From a virus, in the IMG/VR virus record IMGVR_UViG_3300046791_000587, positions 1 to 64,000 of that record: a stretch of 64,000 nucleotides of DNA. One strand, given 5' to 3'. Position 1 is the stretch's first letter. Each line of letters begins with the position of its first letter. This document shows, one piece after another, positions 63,865 through 64,000 of this stretch. The notes below the pieces were generated by a model, which was not told the DNA's origin, made no database searches, and saw nothing but the letters and a program-made list of their open reading frames with translations. The position numbers and the translations under genes were made by a program.

Positions 63865-64000
63865 CGCTGGCGTGCCACGGCTGGGAAATCGTCTGCCCAG
63901 ACGGACGGGTGCGTCACTACCCATTTCATAACGAGGACGACGCGAAGGCTGATGCCATCCTCGCCAGATCCCAGCGCTGTCGACTGTGGAGCGAGCCGAG
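63861..64000 (+). CDS. Small protein, tandem paralog 2, partial (runs off right edge)
   Basis: 46 residues visible. CHGWEIVCPDGRVRHYPFHN then DDAKADAILARSQRC aligns with the previous gene, so the pair arose by tandem duplication. ATGA overlap. Confidence 0.5.
   Translation, partial: MTLACHGWEIVCPDGRVRHYPFHNEDDAKADAILARSQRCRLWSEP

Noticed and set aside
1-64000. tRNA or rRNA genes
   Set aside because: No cloverleaf with a T-arm GTTCRA pattern or ribosomal signature was found by eye; a covariance search would be decisive.

Overview
The window is a GC-rich, gene-dense stretch of an extrachromosomal or viral element (phage, phage-plasmid or similar) from a Gram-negative bacterium. Most genes are small, many end or start with 4-base ATGA/GTGA overlaps, and nearly all recognisable families are phage or plasmid families: GP88-like, DUF5131 (Gp37/Gp68), phage N6-adenine methyltransferase, C5-cytosine methyltransferase, ASCH-type, DUF1643, DUF1419, PAPS-reductase-like, tyrosine recombinase, phage kinase-like and GT-A glycosyltransferase. 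The style of one peptide leader (a class I lanthipeptide-like leader ending in AGG) and the TAnnnT promoters suggest a Myxococcota-like host. That host assignment is inference only. I see no terminase, portal, tail, DNA polymerase, tRNA, rRNA or CRISPR array.

Layout. 1-3.84 kb: leftward cluster (partial transglutaminase-like protein, membrane protein, long coiled coil, helical protein, Cys-rich protein). 3.84-4.23 kb: divergent control region with nested palindromes. 4.2-15.3 kb: rightward array of small early-type proteins, many with zinc-binding cysteines, plus a J-domain protein and a cytosine methyltransferase that hides a second long gene in another frame. 15.5-21.2 kb: ParB-like protein, RiPP-like peptide, two holin-like membrane proteins, second J-domain protein, tail-anchored transglycosylase and beta-rich candidate virion proteins. 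21.2-24.5 kb: leftward phosphatase, ribbon-helix-helix protein, leftward tyrosine recombinase, kinase-like protein. 24.6-33.4 kb: replication initiator with an origin-like array inside its gene, adenine methyltransferase, ASCH-like protein, DUF5131 protein, beta-clamp-like protein, HNH nuclease, tail-spike/fibre-like protein. 33.5-42.7 kb: GP88-like protein, membrane proteins, ADP-ribosyltransferase-like protein, and four paralogous beta-sandwich proteins, one carrying an inserted ice-binding-type (DUF3494) domain. 42.7-55.65 kb: one long leftward array whose core is a translationally coupled trio (DGQHR-domain protein, AAA+ ATPase, PAPS-reductase-like protein). 55.7-64 kb: short alternating blocks including an M23 peptidase with a C-terminal membrane anchor, a SAM methyltransferase and small regulators.

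How it may work together. Replication is probably started by the 25.1 kb initiator with host DnaA at the embedded origin, assisted by a clamp-like protein; ParB-like protein and recombinase would serve maintenance or integration. Lysis or entry would use the two membrane-anchored murein hydrolases and the holin-like proteins. The beta-rich proteins with their own promoters look like particle surface components. DNA modification is represented by two methyltransferases, a decayed third one, and the DGQHR/ATPase/PAPS-reductase operon, which resembles parts of DNA phosphorothioation systems. Several genes appear to be read from leaderless promoters, while others carry a small hairpin fused to the ribosome binding site.
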